Origin: Pseudoalteromonas fuliginea
GTDB lineage: Bacteria > Pseudomonadota > Gammaproteobacteria > Enterobacterales > Alteromonadaceae
Direction of reading: 5' to 3'
NCBI RefSeq assembly: GCF_000690055.1
Contig: NZ_JJNZ01000065.1
Location: forward strand, 30,352 to 94,351
DNA: 64,000 nucleotides
Part shown: positions 8,070 to 17,826 of the stretch, one piece after another
Position numbering within the stretch: position 1 is the stretch's first letter
How the letters are laid out: every line of letters begins with the position of its first letter
Notes under the pieces: model-generated
Told to the model about the DNA's origin: nothing
The model's input: the letters and a program-made list of their open reading frames with translations, nothing else
Database searches by the model: none
Translations under genes and position numbers: made by a program

Positions 8070-10742
8070 GTGAAAGTATTTACTCAATTTTTTAGTGCTT
8101 TTGTTCTATTGTGCAGTTTTAGTGCATTGGCTTTAACGCCAACAGCGTCACAATTGGAGCAGTTTAAAAAGCTGCCTAAATCGCAACAAGAAGCCCTCGC
8201 AAAACAGTACGGTGTAGACTTATCTACAATCACGGGTACAAATCAATCAAGCGAACAGGTTAAAACTGAACAGTCGACTATCGGCCAACGCTCAGAATCT
8301 GAGCCGGAGCAGCTTACAGGTGAAGAGCGCTTTAAACCAAAAGTAGACGAAATAAAGCCTTTTGGGTATGCGCTATTTGCAGGTGAACCTACAACATTTA
8401 TGCCAAGTGAAAATGCAGCTGTTCCTGATACGTACTTAATTGGACGCGGCGATCAACTAAGAATTAATTTTTATGGTAAAGAAAGTGAAAGCTTCGACAT
8501 AACCGTTGACCGTGAAGGGCGACTTAATATTCCTGACTTAAGTCCAGTTCAAGTGGCTGGCCTTACTTTTGCTGAAGTAAAAGAGTTAATTAATGCAAAA
8601 GTAGAGCAAGAAGTTATTGGTGTAAAAGCATTTGTATCGCTTGGTCAACTTCGCAGTATGCGCATTTTAGTGCTAGGTGAAGCGTATAAGCCTGGTAGCT
8701 ACAGTGTTTCTTCATTAACAACTGTTTCGCACGCATTATTTGTAAGTGGTGGCGTGTCTGATATTGCTTCACTGCGTAATATTCAAGTTAAACGCACAGG
8801 CAAGGTTGTAGCAAATTTTGACCTTTACGACTTACTTATTAATGGCGATAGCAGTAACGACATCGTATTAAAGCCTGGCGATGTTGTGTTTATACCATCA
8901 GTTGGCGCTCAAGTAAGAGTTGAAGGTGCGGTTAAACGTCCCGCTATCTTTGAACTTAAAGAAGGTGAGACTGCTCAGCAATTGCTAATTATGGCAGGTG
9001 GCCTTAAGGCAAACGCTTATGCTAAAAATGCAGTGGTAGAGCGCTTTAACTATGATCGTAAAGAAGTACTATCGGTAGACTTTTCAAAACCGCAAATTAA
9101 TTATATTCCACAAGATGGCGACCGTATTCGCTTTAATTCAGTTAGCTCTCAATACCAAAATACTATTAGCTTGATTGGCGCGGTAGCACGCCCGGGTAAT
9201 TATCAATGGTACCAAGGAAAACGTATTTCCGACGTTCTAAAATCAGTACGTGGCGACTTACTCCCACAAGCTGATTTAAGTTACGGCTTACTTATTCGTG
9301 AAACAAATATTAATGGTGACATAGAAGCGCACCAATTTGATATAGCGCAAGCAATAGTTAAAAACACCGCAAATAACCTACAGCTTAAAGCAAACGATAA
9401 AATAATTGTATTTAGCCGCTTTGAAGAGAAAGAAGCTGAGTTGTCTGCGCTAGCAAATATGGCATTAAGCCAAGAGCAACAAGAGCAGCAAACTAAAGCA
9501 GAGCAATGGCATAAGTTTGAACAAAAAGAGTTCGAAAAATATATAGGTATAAATCAAAAAGACGAAGAGCTTGTACTTGAAGACAATAAAATTTTAACTA
9601 TTGCTGAAATATCTAAACGTAAAGCAAAAGAAGAAGAACAAGAGCTTAAAGCTCAAGAGTATGCGTCATTTAGTCGCCATAACTTATTAGCGCCTATTAT
9701 TGCTAAATTTAAACAACAAGCTTCTGTTAGCGAAGCAATGAAATTGGTTGAAATTAGTGGCAATGTAACTTATCCAGGTATTTACCCGTTAACGGTGGGC
9801 GGCGAAGTTGTTGATTTAGTGACAGCCTCAGGTGGGTTATTAGAGTCTGCCTTTATTAAGCAAGCAGAAATTACACGCATCGTGTCTGGTAATGCATCTC
9901 AGGTTGAACATGTAAGGTTTGATCTTGAAGGCGCTATGAAAGGTGACTTACAAAATAATATTATACTACGCAGTAAAGATAGCATTAATATTTTCGCCAT
10001 TCCCAACTGGCAAGAAAACGTAAAAGTAGAATTAAGAGGTGAGCTCAAATTCCCTGGTACTTATACTATTCGTCGTGGTGAAAAACTAACTGATTTATTA
10101 GAGCGTGCAGGTGGCTTCTCTCAATTTGCAGAGCAAAAAGCTGCGGTATTTACACGTAAATCGATTAAAAAACAGGAACAAGAGCAACTAGCTCGTTTGT
10201 CTACAGAACTTCGACGAGATATTGCATCAAAAAGCTTCCAAAACTCCGTAAGCGGCAATACCCTTTCTTATGAAGAAATGGATAAACTGTTAAACGATTT
10301 AGCCAATGTTGAAGCCGTAGGGCGTTTAGTTATCGACCTTCCTCGTATAGTAAGTAATCAACAAAATTTAGTATTACAAGATGGTGACACGCTTTATGTG
10401 CCAAGCAAGCGCGACTCTATAAGCATCATAGGTGAAGTTAACTACTCTACATCTCACCTTTATCAAGCTGGTGTGAGTGTTGATGATTATATTGATCTCA
10501 GTGGTGGTTTAAAAGAACGTGCAGCAGAGGATCGTATTTACATTATTAAAGCTAATGGTTCAGTAAAAATCCCTAATACAGGCGGCTGGTTTGCTGCTAA
10601 TAATACAGACCAATTAGAACCAGGGGATACCATTGTGGTACCAATGGATGCAGGGCACATGGATAAGCTAACGCTTTGGAGCACAGCAACGCAGATTATG
10701 TACCAATTAGGTGTAGCGGTAGCTGCAATAAGCGGTATTTAA
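8070..10742 (+). CDS. Large SLBB-domain polysaccharide export protein (OPX family)
   Basis: This predicted outer-membrane export protein has 890 residues, far longer than Wza (379). I place the start at GTG 8070: it gives a clean signal peptide (VKVFTQFF to ALA, about residue 21), and AGGGA lies upstream; a TTG at 8007 would put 21 residues before it. The Wza-type export domain (about 120-200) begins DTYLIGRGDQLRINFYGKES. Six SLBB repeats follow, each opening with a GE/GA/GN..P.Y motif (GEAYKPGSY, GAVKRPAIF, GAVARPGNY, GNVTYPGIY, GELKFPGTY, GEVNYSTSH). A charged Gln/Glu/Lys-rich, probably coiled-coil insert splits repeats 3 and 4. A hydrophobic C-terminal helix (QIMYQLGVAVAAISGI) could span the outer membrane. 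It is the first gene of locus 1, paired with wzz. Confidence 0.88.
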   Translation: MKVFTQFFSAFVLLCSFSALALTPTASQLEQFKKLPKSQQEALAKQYGVDLSTITGTNQSSEQVKTEQSTIGQRSESEPEQLTGEERFKPKVDEIKPFGYALFAGEPTTFMPSENAAVPDTYLIGRGDQLRINFYGKESESFDITVDREGRLNIPDLSPVQVAGLTFAEVKELINAKVEQEVIGVKAFVSLGQLRSMRILVLGEAYKPGSYSVSSLTTVSHALFVSGGVSDIASLRNIQVKRTGKVVANFDLYDLLINGDSSNDIVLKPGDVVFIPSVGAQVRVEGAVKRPAIFELKEGETAQQLLIMAGGLKANAYAKNAVVERFNYDRKEVLSVDFSKPQINYIPQDGDRIRFNSVSSQYQNTISLIGAVARPGNYQWYQGKRISDVLKSVRGDLLPQADLSYGLLIRETNINGDIEAHQFDIAQAIVKNTANNLQLKANDKIIVFSRFEEKEAELSALANMALSQEQQEQQTKAEQWHKFEQKEFEKYIGINQKDEELVLEDNKILTIAEISKRKAKEEEQELKAQEYASFSRHNLLAPIIAKFKQQASVSEAMKLVEISGNVTYPGIYPLTVGGEVVDLVTASGGLLESAFIKQAEITRIVSGNASQVEHVRFDLEGAMKGDLQNNIILRSKDSINIFAIPNWQENVKVELRGELKFPGTYTIRRGEKLTDLLERAGGFSQFAEQKAAVFTRKSIKKQEQEQLARLSTELRRDIASKSFQNSVSGNTLSYEEMDKLLNDLANVEAVGRLVIDLPRIVSNQQNLVLQDGDTLYVPSKRDSISIIGEVNYSTSHLYQAGVSVDDYIDLSGGLKERAAEDRIYIIKANGSVKIPNTGGWFAANNTDQLEPGDTIVVPMDAGHMDKLTLWSTATQIMYQLGVAVAAISGI

Positions 10743-10747
10743 TAGTT

Positions 10748-10833
10748 ATGCGCGGCTTGTTGCCGCGCATTTATTTATTAGTAGGCGTGGCTTTTTGTTA
10801 CGCATTTATTAGCAGGCGTAGCTTTATGCTGCG
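10748..10833 (+). repeat. Three tandem covarying stem-loops between the SLBB gene and wzz
   Basis: Three hairpins with 7-bp cores and 5-nt loops follow each other: GCGCGGC-TTGTT-GCCGCGC (core of a 9-bp perfect stem, 10748-10770), GCGTGGC-TTTTT-GTTACGC (about 10785-10803) and GCGTAGC-TTTAT-GCTGCGC (10815-10833). The linkers are similar (TTATTAGTAG and TTATTAGCAG). Stem pairs change in a compensatory way between copies, so the fold rather than the sequence is kept. The first hairpin starts 6 bp after the SLBB stop. Possible roles are RNA stability, partial termination or tuning of OPX against Wzz expression. Confidence 0.75.
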
Positions 10834-10854
10834 CAGAATGAGCCTGAGACTTAC

Positions 10855-11808
10855 ATGGAAAACAATTTAAATAACCCAAAACAAGCAAATGTTTTAGCTG
10901 TCGCTGATGATGAAATCGACCTGAGAGAATTATTTACAGCTATTTGGCAAGGTAAATGGATTATTATCGCGGTCACTACACTATTTGCGGTAGCTTCGGT
11001 TTTCTATGCAATTAATCAGCCCAATATTTATAAATCAGAGGCACTACTTGCTCCGACTGAGACCCCAAAAAATGCTAGTTTAGGTGGTTTAGCTGGGCAA
11101 TTTGGCAGTTTAGCGAGTTTAGCTGGAGTTAATCTTAGTGGTGGAGGAAATAATAAAAGTCAATTAGCTATTGAAGTTTTGAAATCCCGTCATTTTATAT
11201 CTGAGTTTATAAAAAGGCATAATATATTAGCTGATTTGATGGCTGTTAAAGAATGGGATAGCGTTAATAATACAATAGTATATAACAGTGATTTATATAA
11301 CATTAAGTCTAAAGAGTGGACTAGAAAAGTTAAAGCACCTTTCAAACCTATACCATCAATGCAAGAAGCTTATAAAGTATTTATAGATAAGAGTCAGTTT
11401 ATAAGTAATGAAGATACAGGAATGATAGTTGTTTCTATAGAACACATATCTCCAGTTATCGCTCAACAGTGGGTTTCATGGCTTGTAGAAGATATTAACG
11501 AGGTTATGAAAGAAAGGGATGTAACTGAAGCGAAGAGAAGCAGTGAATTTTTAGAAAATCAACTAAAAAAAACCAAAATTGCAGATATTCGCGTCGTACT
11601 ATATAAATTAATTGAAGAGCAAACAAAAACAATAATGTTTGCAAATGTACGTGATGAATATGTTTTTAAGACAATTGACCCTGCTGTTATACCAGAACAA
11701 AAGAGTAAGCCTGCACGAGCAATGATTTGTATTTTAGGTACTATGTTAGGTGTCATATTAAGTGTTTTTCTTATTTTGGTTAGGTACTTTATTAAAAGGC
11801 AAGACTGA
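10855..11808 (+). CDS. wzz: Wzz-family chain-length determinant
   Basis: The 317 residues form a Wzz/PCP-type inner-membrane protein. The N-terminal motif EIDLRELFTAIWQGKWIII leads into TM1 (about 34-54). A periplasmic helical region follows, and TM2 (about 287-310) lies after a Pro-containing stretch (PAVIPEQKSKPARA). It has no C-terminal tyrosine-kinase domain, unlike the Wzc protein of locus 2. It would set the modal length of the locus 1 polymer with the Wzy at 26334 and the upstream SLBB protein. The ribosome site is weak (GAG a few bases before the ATG). Confidence 0.9.
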   Translation: MENNLNNPKQANVLAVADDEIDLRELFTAIWQGKWIIIAVTTLFAVASVFYAINQPNIYKSEALLAPTETPKNASLGGLAGQFGSLASLAGVNLSGGGNNKSQLAIEVLKSRHFISEFIKRHNILADLMAVKEWDSVNNTIVYNSDLYNIKSKEWTRKVKAPFKPIPSMQEAYKVFIDKSQFISNEDTGMIVVSIEHISPVIAQQWVSWLVEDINEVMKERDVTEAKRSSEFLENQLKKTKIADIRVVLYKLIEEQTKTIMFANVRDEYVFKTIDPAVIPEQKSKPARAMICILGTMLGVILSVFLILVRYFIKRQD

Positions 11809-11819
11809 AAGTTCATGCT

Positions 11820-11838
11820 TTACCCTGAATCAGGGTAA
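11820..11838 (+). other. Short perfect palindrome between wzz and wecB
   Basis: TTACCCTGA-A-TCAGGGTAA is a 9-bp perfect inverted repeat. Without a T tract it is a poor terminator; it may be an mRNA-stability hairpin or a protein-binding site. Confidence 0.5.
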
Positions 11839-11880
11839 TAAATCTGATTGTTAAATAATAAAGTGAAGAAAGGTTTTAAT

Positions 11881-13017
11881 ATGTCTAAAATTAAAGTTTT
11901 AACTGTTTTTGGTACTCGTCCAGAGGCAATCAAAATGGCTCCTTTAGTACATTCACTGAAGAGTGATGAGCGTTTTGAATCAAAGGTATGTGTGACCGCA
12001 CAACACAGAGAAATGTTAGACCAAGTACTAGAACTATTTGAAGTAATTCCTGATTATGATTTAAATTTGATGAAACCTGGGCAAACACTTTCTGAAATAA
12101 CAAGCCGTATTTTGCTTGAACTTACCAGTGTATTAAAAGATTTTGAGCCTGATGTAGTTCTTGTCCACGGTGATACGGCAACTACATTTGCTGCTAGCTT
12201 GGCTGCATATTATGAACAAATAGCAGTAGGACATGTTGAAGCAGGTTTGAGGACGGGCAATATTTATTCTCCATGGCCAGAAGAAGGCAATCGTAAGTTA
12301 ACTGGTACGCTTACTAAATATCACTTTGCACCAACGAAAATTTCCGAAGCTAACTTATTGAGAGAAAACTATAGCGTTACAAATATATTTGTAACGGGCA
12401 ACACTGTAATTGATGCATTATTACTTATTAAACAGCAAATAGAATCTGACGAGAACTTGAGTAATAAACTTTCAGAAAAATTTCCAATGCTTGATTCAAA
12501 TAAAAAGCTTATTTTAGTTACAGGGCATCGTCGTGAAAGCTTTGGTGGTGGATTTGAACGAATTTGTGAAGCATTAGCGCAAACGGCAAAAGCCCACCCT
12601 GATTGTCAAATTTTGTACCCTGTACACCTAAACCCTAATGTACAAGAGCCAGTAAAGCGGATTTTGAAAGGTGTAAATAATGTGTATTTAATTGAACCGC
12701 AGCAGTATTTACCCTTTGTATATTTGATGAATCGTTCGTACGTTATTTTAACTGATTCAGGTGGTATACAAGAAGAAGCCCCTAGTCTAGGTAAGCCTGT
12801 ACTGGTAATGAGAGATACCACAGAGCGCCCTGAAGCTGTTGAAGCGGGTACTGTAAAGTTAGTTGGCACAGATGTCGTAAAAATAACGACTGAATTAAAC
12901 GAGCTATTAACCAACGAGTCTTCATATAAAGTAATGAGTAAATCTCATAACCCGTATGGGGATGGTAAATCATGCCAACGTATATGCGATATACTAGCTA
13001 AATCTCTTTATGAGTGA
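11881..13017 (+). CDS. wecB: UDP-N-acetylglucosamine 2-epimerase (locus 1 copy)
   Basis: It converts UDP-GlcNAc to UDP-ManNAc in the cytoplasm, the first step to UDP-ManNAcA. The 378 residues match the family (about 376). Motifs present are GTRPEAIKMAPL near the start, HGDTATTFA, HVEAGLRTGN, GHRRESFGGGFERI and DSGGIQEEAPSLGKPVLVMR. I use ATG 11881, preceded by AAAGG, because an upstream TTG (11848) adds 11 residues not seen in the family. wecC follows after 33 bp. A close paralogue lies at 44406. Confidence 0.96.
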   Translation: MSKIKVLTVFGTRPEAIKMAPLVHSLKSDERFESKVCVTAQHREMLDQVLELFEVIPDYDLNLMKPGQTLSEITSRILLELTSVLKDFEPDVVLVHGDTATTFAASLAAYYEQIAVGHVEAGLRTGNIYSPWPEEGNRKLTGTLTKYHFAPTKISEANLLRENYSVTNIFVTGNTVIDALLLIKQQIESDENLSNKLSEKFPMLDSNKKLILVTGHRRESFGGGFERICEALAQTAKAHPDCQILYPVHLNPNVQEPVKRILKGVNNVYLIEPQQYLPFVYLMNRSYVILTDSGGIQEEAPSLGKPVLVMRDTTERPEAVEAGTVKLVGTDVVKITTELNELLTNESSYKVMSKSHNPYGDGKSCQRICDILAKSLYE

Positions 13018-13050
13018 AGGTTACGAGCTAAATAGAGAACAAGGAATCCC

Positions 13051-14331
13051 ATGTCATTTAATACAATATCAGTAATTGGCTTAGGCTATATTGGTTTACC
13101 AACAGCTGCGATGTTTGCATCATGCAAAAAAAAAGTAATAGGTGTTGATATTAATCAAAATGCCGTTGATACAATTAATCGTGGTGAAATACATATAATA
13201 GAGCCTGATTTGGACTTGATAGTTCATGCTGCTGTAACTCAAGGTTACTTAAAGGCAACCACTAAGCCTGAACCTGCTGATGCTTTTTTAATAGCAGTAC
13301 CAACACCATTTAAAAACACCTCAGGTAATGAAAGTAACTCAACCATTCCAGAGCCTGATTTAAGTTATATTAAAAAAGCAAGTGAGGCTATTGCACCAGT
13401 GCTGAAAAAAGGTGATTTAGTCATACTTGAATCTACTTCACCGGTTGGAGCTACAGAACAAATGGCTGAGTGGTTGGCTGCTGCGCGTCCAGATCTATCG
13501 TTTCCAAAAACACTAGATGACAATGCGGATATAAATATAGCTCATTGTCCTGAGCGAGTCCTACCAGGGCATGTTGTGCGTGAATTGGTTGAAAATGATC
13601 GTGTTATTGGTGGTATTTCTGCAACGTGTTCTAAACGCTCAGTACAATTATACAAAACATTTGTACAAGGTGAGTGCGTTATTACAAATGCACGTACAGC
13701 TGAAATGGCAAAGTTAACAGAAAACTCATGTCGTGATGTACAAATAGCATTCGCTAATGAGTTATCGGTAATATGCGACAAGTTAGATATTGATGTGTGG
13801 GAGCTTATATCACTTGCTAATCGCCATCCACGTATAAATATTTTACAACCAGGACCTGGTGTTGGCGGACATTGTATTGCAGTAGATCCCTGGTTTATCG
13901 TAAGTAAAACTCCTAATGAAGCACAATTAATATACACAGCGCGTAAAGTAAACGATGAAAAGCCTTTGTGGGTAATCAATAAAGTAAAACTCGCTATAGC
14001 TGATTTTTTGCAAGCAAATCCTACAAAAACAGCTAAAGATGTAACTATTGCTTGTTATGGCTTAGCATTTAAACCAAATATAGATGATTTACGAGAAAGT
14101 CCTTCATTAAATATTACTGAGCAAATAGCGAAACTGCATGCAGGTGATGTTATTGCTGTGGAGCCAAATATAAATGAATTATCGAAGCGTTTCGATACAT
14201 TTAAATTATCTTCATTTGAATATGCAAAATTAAATGCAAATATTCATTTATTATTAGTAGATCATAACGAGTTTAAAATGAAAAACCCAATTTCAAGATA
14301 TGTAATTGATACTAAAGGAATTTGGTCATGA
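13051..14331 (+). CDS. wecC: UDP-N-acetyl-D-mannosamine dehydrogenase (locus 1 copy)
   Basis: It oxidises UDP-ManNAc to UDP-ManNAcA with NAD+. The 426-residue protein starts with the Rossmann motif IGLGYIGLPTAAMFAS, has ESTSPVGATEQMAEWL and PERVLPGHVVREL, and carries the catalytic Cys in PGPGVGGHCIAVDPWF (about residue 270). It is coupled to wecB upstream and overlaps the next gene by ATGA. The paralogue at 45700 is very similar throughout. Confidence 0.96.
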   Translation: MSFNTISVIGLGYIGLPTAAMFASCKKKVIGVDINQNAVDTINRGEIHIIEPDLDLIVHAAVTQGYLKATTKPEPADAFLIAVPTPFKNTSGNESNSTIPEPDLSYIKKASEAIAPVLKKGDLVILESTSPVGATEQMAEWLAAARPDLSFPKTLDDNADINIAHCPERVLPGHVVRELVENDRVIGGISATCSKRSVQLYKTFVQGECVITNARTAEMAKLTENSCRDVQIAFANELSVICDKLDIDVWELISLANRHPRINILQPGPGVGGHCIAVDPWFIVSKTPNEAQLIYTARKVNDEKPLWVINKVKLAIADFLQANPTKTAKDVTIACYGLAFKPNIDDLRESPSLNITEQIAKLHAGDVIAVEPNINELSKRFDTFKLSSFEYAKLNANIHLLLVDHNEFKMKNPISRYVIDTKGIWS

Positions 14332-15608
14332 TAGCTAATCAAGGCCTAATAAAGATAGGCGTAATAGGTTTAGGCTATGTAGGCCTGCCATTAGCGGTTG
14401 AGTTTGGTAAAAAATTCTCAGTACTTGGTTTTGATGTGAACAAAAATAGAATTGCACAATTGGAATCCGGTACGGATTTAACCCTTGAAGTTAGTGATGA
14501 AGAACTCAAAGAGTCGTTACTGCTTAATTATTCTTATAGTGTATCGGATCTTAAAAGTTGTAATGTATATATAGTTACAGTACCAACACCAATTGATCAG
14601 CATAAGCAGCCTGATTTAACACCACTGATTAAAGCTAGTGAAATGTTAGGCTCAGTGATTAAATATGGCGATATCATTATTTATGAATCGACAGTATATC
14701 CTGGTGCTACGGAAGAAGTGTGCCTACCTGTTGTCGAACACGCATCTGGCCTGAAATTTAATAAGGACTTTTATGCAGGTTACTCACCAGAGCGTATTAA
14801 TCCAGGTGATAAGGAACATCGTGTAACTAATATATTAAAAGTAACATCAGGGTCAACACCTGAGGTAGCTGAAAAAGTTGATCAACTCTATAAATCAATA
14901 ATAACGGCAGGTACTTATAAAGCTAGTTCAATAAAAGTAGCTGAAGCTGCAAAAGTAATAGAGAATACTCAACGAGATGTAAATATTGCATTGATTAATG
15001 AATTATCAATTATTTTTAATAAACTAGATATAGATACTCTTGAGGTATTAGAAGCTGCAGGTACCAAATGGAATTTTTTACCTTTTCGACCGGGTCTCGT
15101 TGGGGGGCATTGTATAGGTGTTGACCCCTACTACTTAACTCATAAAGCACAAAGTGTGGGTTATCACCCTGAAATGATTTTAGCAGGGCGTCGCTTAAAT
15201 GATGGTATGGGCAAGCATGTAGTATCTGAGCTAGTAAAAAAGATGCTTAAAAAGCGTATTCATGTAGACGGTGCTAATGTATTGGTTATGGGCTTAACCT
15301 TTAAAGAAAACTGCCCGGATCTCCGAAATACAAAAGTAGTTGATATTGTTTGTGAGCTTAAGGAATATAATATCAATGTAGATATTATAGATCCTTGGTG
15401 CTCAAATAGTGACGCTCAACATGAGTATGGTCTCAGCTTAGTAACAGAGTATAAAGAAAACAATTACGATGCAGTAATACTAGCTGTTGGCCATAATCAA
15501 TTTAAAGTAATGGGGACAAATAAAATACGCTCCTTGGGTAAAGAGAATCATGTTTTGTACGACCTTAAATATATATTACCGAAGCAAGATGTAGATATGA
15601 GATTATAA
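14328..15608 (+). CDS. tviB: UDP-N-acetyl-hexosamine 6-dehydrogenase, TviB/WbpO type
   Basis: This 426-residue nucleotide-sugar dehydrogenase has IGVIGLGYVGLPLAVEFG, ESTVYPGATEEVCLPV, YSPERINPGDKEH and catalytic Cys in FRPGLVGGHCIGVDPYYLTHKAQ. That last block is typical of the TviB/WbpO branch, which oxidises UDP-GalNAc or UDP-GlcNAc to the uronate. Together with the TviC/WbpP epimerase next door it should supply UDP-GalNAcA. I chose ATG 14328 (ATGA overlap with wecC, AAAGGAA upstream) over the TTG at 14322. Confidence 0.9.
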   Translation: MIANQGLIKIGVIGLGYVGLPLAVEFGKKFSVLGFDVNKNRIAQLESGTDLTLEVSDEELKESLLLNYSYSVSDLKSCNVYIVTVPTPIDQHKQPDLTPLIKASEMLGSVIKYGDIIIYESTVYPGATEEVCLPVVEHASGLKFNKDFYAGYSPERINPGDKEHRVTNILKVTSGSTPEVAEKVDQLYKSIITAGTYKASSIKVAEAAKVIENTQRDVNIALINELSIIFNKLDIDTLEVLEAAGTKWNFLPFRPGLVGGHCIGVDPYYLTHKAQSVGYHPEMILAGRRLNDGMGKHVVSELVKKMLKKRIHVDGANVLVMGLTFKENCPDLRNTKVVDIVCELKEYNINVDIIDPWCSNSDAQHEYGLSLVTEYKENNYDAVILAVGHNQFKVMGTNKIRSLGKENHVLYDLKYILPKQDVDMRL

Positions 15609-15706
15609 AATGAAGTTATTAAGTAAAGTAAATTAGCTTGGGCTTAATTAGGTTTTTACTTTAGTACTCATTTTGACTCTTTGGCAAATTTATTTTAAGG
15701 ATTTTT

Positions 15707-16735
15707 ATGACTCGTTATGAACAAATACAAGCAGAACTACTTTCCTCGCCTAAAACGTGGTTAATAACAGGTGTCGCAGGTTTTATCGGCTCAAATTTAT
15801 TAGAACACCTATTAAAGTTAAACCAAATAGTAGTTGGATTTGATAATTTTTCTACAGGTCACCAATATAATTTAGATGAAGTAAAAGGTTTAGTTACAAA
15901 AGAGCAATGGCAGGGCTTTAGTTTTATTGAAGGTGATATTCGCAACTATCGAGACTGTGAGTTGGCAATTAGTGGCGTTGATTACGTACTACACCAAGCT
16001 GCATTAGGTTCAGTCCCGCGCTCTATAGCAGATCCTGTTACAACTAACGCTGCTAATATTACTGGCTTTTTAAATATGTTACAGGCTGCAAAAGAGGCTA
16101 AAGTTAAAAGCTTCACCTACGCTGCTAGCAGTTCAACTTATGGTGACCATCCAGCGTTGCCTAAAGTTGAAGAAAATATCGGCAACCCTCTGTCTCCTTA
16201 TGCTGTAACTAAATACGTTAATGAATTATATGCTGGCGTTTATGCTAAAACATATAACTTTAAGACGATAGGTTTACGTTATTTTAACGTATTTGGTCAA
16301 CGTCAAGATCCCAACGGAGCTTATGCTGCAGTTATTCCTAAGTGGACTGCTGCTATGATTCAAGGTGATGAAGTGTTTATTAATGGTGATGGTGAAACAA
16401 GTCGCGATTTCTGCTTTATAGAGAACACGGTTCAAATGAATATCTTAGCCGCGACGGCTCCAGATAATGCCAAAGACAATATTTATAATGTGGCCGTTGG
16501 CGATCGTACTACGTTAAATGATTTACACGAAGCTATCCAAGCAGCCTTAACAGAATGTAAAATTCCTGCTGGGAAAGAGCCTGTCTACAGAGATTTCAGA
16601 GCCGGTGATGTGCGTCATTCTCAAGCAAACGTAAGTAAAGCAATAAATAATTTAGGTTACGTACCCGAATACAAGATATTACAGGGAATTAGTAAAGCAA
16701 TGCCTTGGTATAAAGAGTTTTTAGGTAATAAATAA
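15707..16735 (+). CDS. tviC: UDP-N-acetylglucosamine 4-epimerase, TviC/WbpP type
   Basis: This 342-residue SDR enzyme interconverts UDP-GlcNAc and UDP-GalNAc (or their uronates). It has the roughly 15-residue N-terminal extension of the WbpP/TviC group before GVAGFIGSNLLEHL, then HQAALGSVPRS, SSSTYGDHPALP and the YAVTK catalytic Tyr/Lys pair. It is paired with the dehydrogenase upstream (98 bp gap) and separated by 1 bp from rmlB. Confidence 0.92.
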   Translation: MTRYEQIQAELLSSPKTWLITGVAGFIGSNLLEHLLKLNQIVVGFDNFSTGHQYNLDEVKGLVTKEQWQGFSFIEGDIRNYRDCELAISGVDYVLHQAALGSVPRSIADPVTTNAANITGFLNMLQAAKEAKVKSFTYAASSSTYGDHPALPKVEENIGNPLSPYAVTKYVNELYAGVYAKTYNFKTIGLRYFNVFGQRQDPNGAYAAVIPKWTAAMIQGDEVFINGDGETSRDFCFIENTVQMNILAATAPDNAKDNIYNVAVGDRTTLNDLHEAIQAALTECKIPAGKEPVYRDFRAGDVRHSQANVSKAINNLGYVPEYKILQGISKAMPWYKEFLGNK

Positions 16736-16736
16736 T

Positions 16737-17825
16737 ATGAAGATACTTGTCACTGGTGGTGCGGGCTTTATTGGTTCTGCAGTAATTCGCCATATTATAA
16801 ATAATACTCAAGACGCCGTTATTAACCTAGATAAGCTAACATATGCAGGTAATTTAGAGTCGCTTAAATCTGTAAGCAATAACGAACGTTACATTTTTGA
16901 ACAAGTGGATATATGTGATCGTTTAGAGCTTGACTGTATTTTTGACAAATACAAGCCCGATGCTGTTATGCATTTAGCAGCAGAAAGTCATGTTGATCGC
17001 TCAATTACAGGGCCTGCAGAATTCATTCAAACAAATATTGTAGGTACTTATAACTTATTAGAAGCGGCGCGTGAATACTGGAATACGTTAACTGATACAG
17101 CAAAAAAAGCATTTAGGTTCCACCATGTATCTACCGATGAAGTATATGGAGACTTACCGCATCCTGATGAACAAGACGGCGATCTTCCGCTATTTACCGA
17201 ACAAACAGCTTACGCACCGAGTAGCCCATATTCCGCAAGTAAAGCGTCGAGCGACCACTTAGTTCGAGCTTGGTTACGTACTTATGGTTTTCCTACAATA
17301 ATAACTAATTGCTCGAATAATTATGGGCCTTATCATTTTCCCGAGAAGTTAATACCGTTAGTTATTTTAAATGCGCTTGAAGGCAAGGAATTACCTATTT
17401 ATGGTAAAGGTGACCAAATTCGTGATTGGCTTTATGTAGAGGACCACGCTCGTGCTTTGTATAAAGTAGTTACCGAAGGGATTGTAGGTGAAACCTATAA
17501 TATTGGCGGTCATAACGAGAAACAAAATATTGAAGTGGTGCAAAGTATTTGTAGTATTTTAGATACGCTAGTACCTAAAAAGACAAAATACGCAGAGCAA
17601 ATTACTTATGTAACGGATCGCCCTGGACATGACCGCCGATATGCAATTGATGCATCAAAGATGAGTGACGAACTCAACTGGAAACCTGTTGAAACCTTTG
17701 AGACAGGACTTAAAAAAACGATTCAATGGTATTTAAATAACCAAGTATGGTGTAAAAATGTGCAAGACGGCTCATACAAACGCGAACGCTTAGGTGAACT
17801 AAATACACAGGTTGAAGGAGAGTAA
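16737..17825 (+). CDS. rfbB: dTDP-glucose 4,6-dehydratase
   Basis: It makes dTDP-4-keto-6-deoxyglucose. The 362 residues (E. coli RmlB 361) show GGAGFIGSAVIRHII, AAESHVDRSI, STDEVYGDLPHP (catalytic Asp-Glu region), YSASKASSDHLVRAW and NNYGPYHFPEKLIPL. rmlA follows directly. No rmlC or rmlD is present in the window, so the keto sugar probably feeds the aminotransferase at 18706 rather than rhamnose. Confidence 0.97.
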   Translation: MKILVTGGAGFIGSAVIRHIINNTQDAVINLDKLTYAGNLESLKSVSNNERYIFEQVDICDRLELDCIFDKYKPDAVMHLAAESHVDRSITGPAEFIQTNIVGTYNLLEAAREYWNTLTDTAKKAFRFHHVSTDEVYGDLPHPDEQDGDLPLFTEQTAYAPSSPYSASKASSDHLVRAWLRTYGFPTIITNCSNNYGPYHFPEKLIPLVILNALEGKELPIYGKGDQIRDWLYVEDHARALYKVVTEGIVGETYNIGGHNEKQNIEVVQSICSILDTLVPKKTKYAEQITYVTDRPGHDRRYAIDASKMSDELNWKPVETFETGLKKTIQWYLNNQVWCKNVQDGSYKRERLGELNTQVEGE

Positions 17826-17826
17826 T

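Noticed and set aside
13542..13979. 145-codon minus-strand frame inside wecC
   Set aside because: Antisense shadow of a well-supported gene; Cys/Thr/Ser-rich without recognisable motifs.
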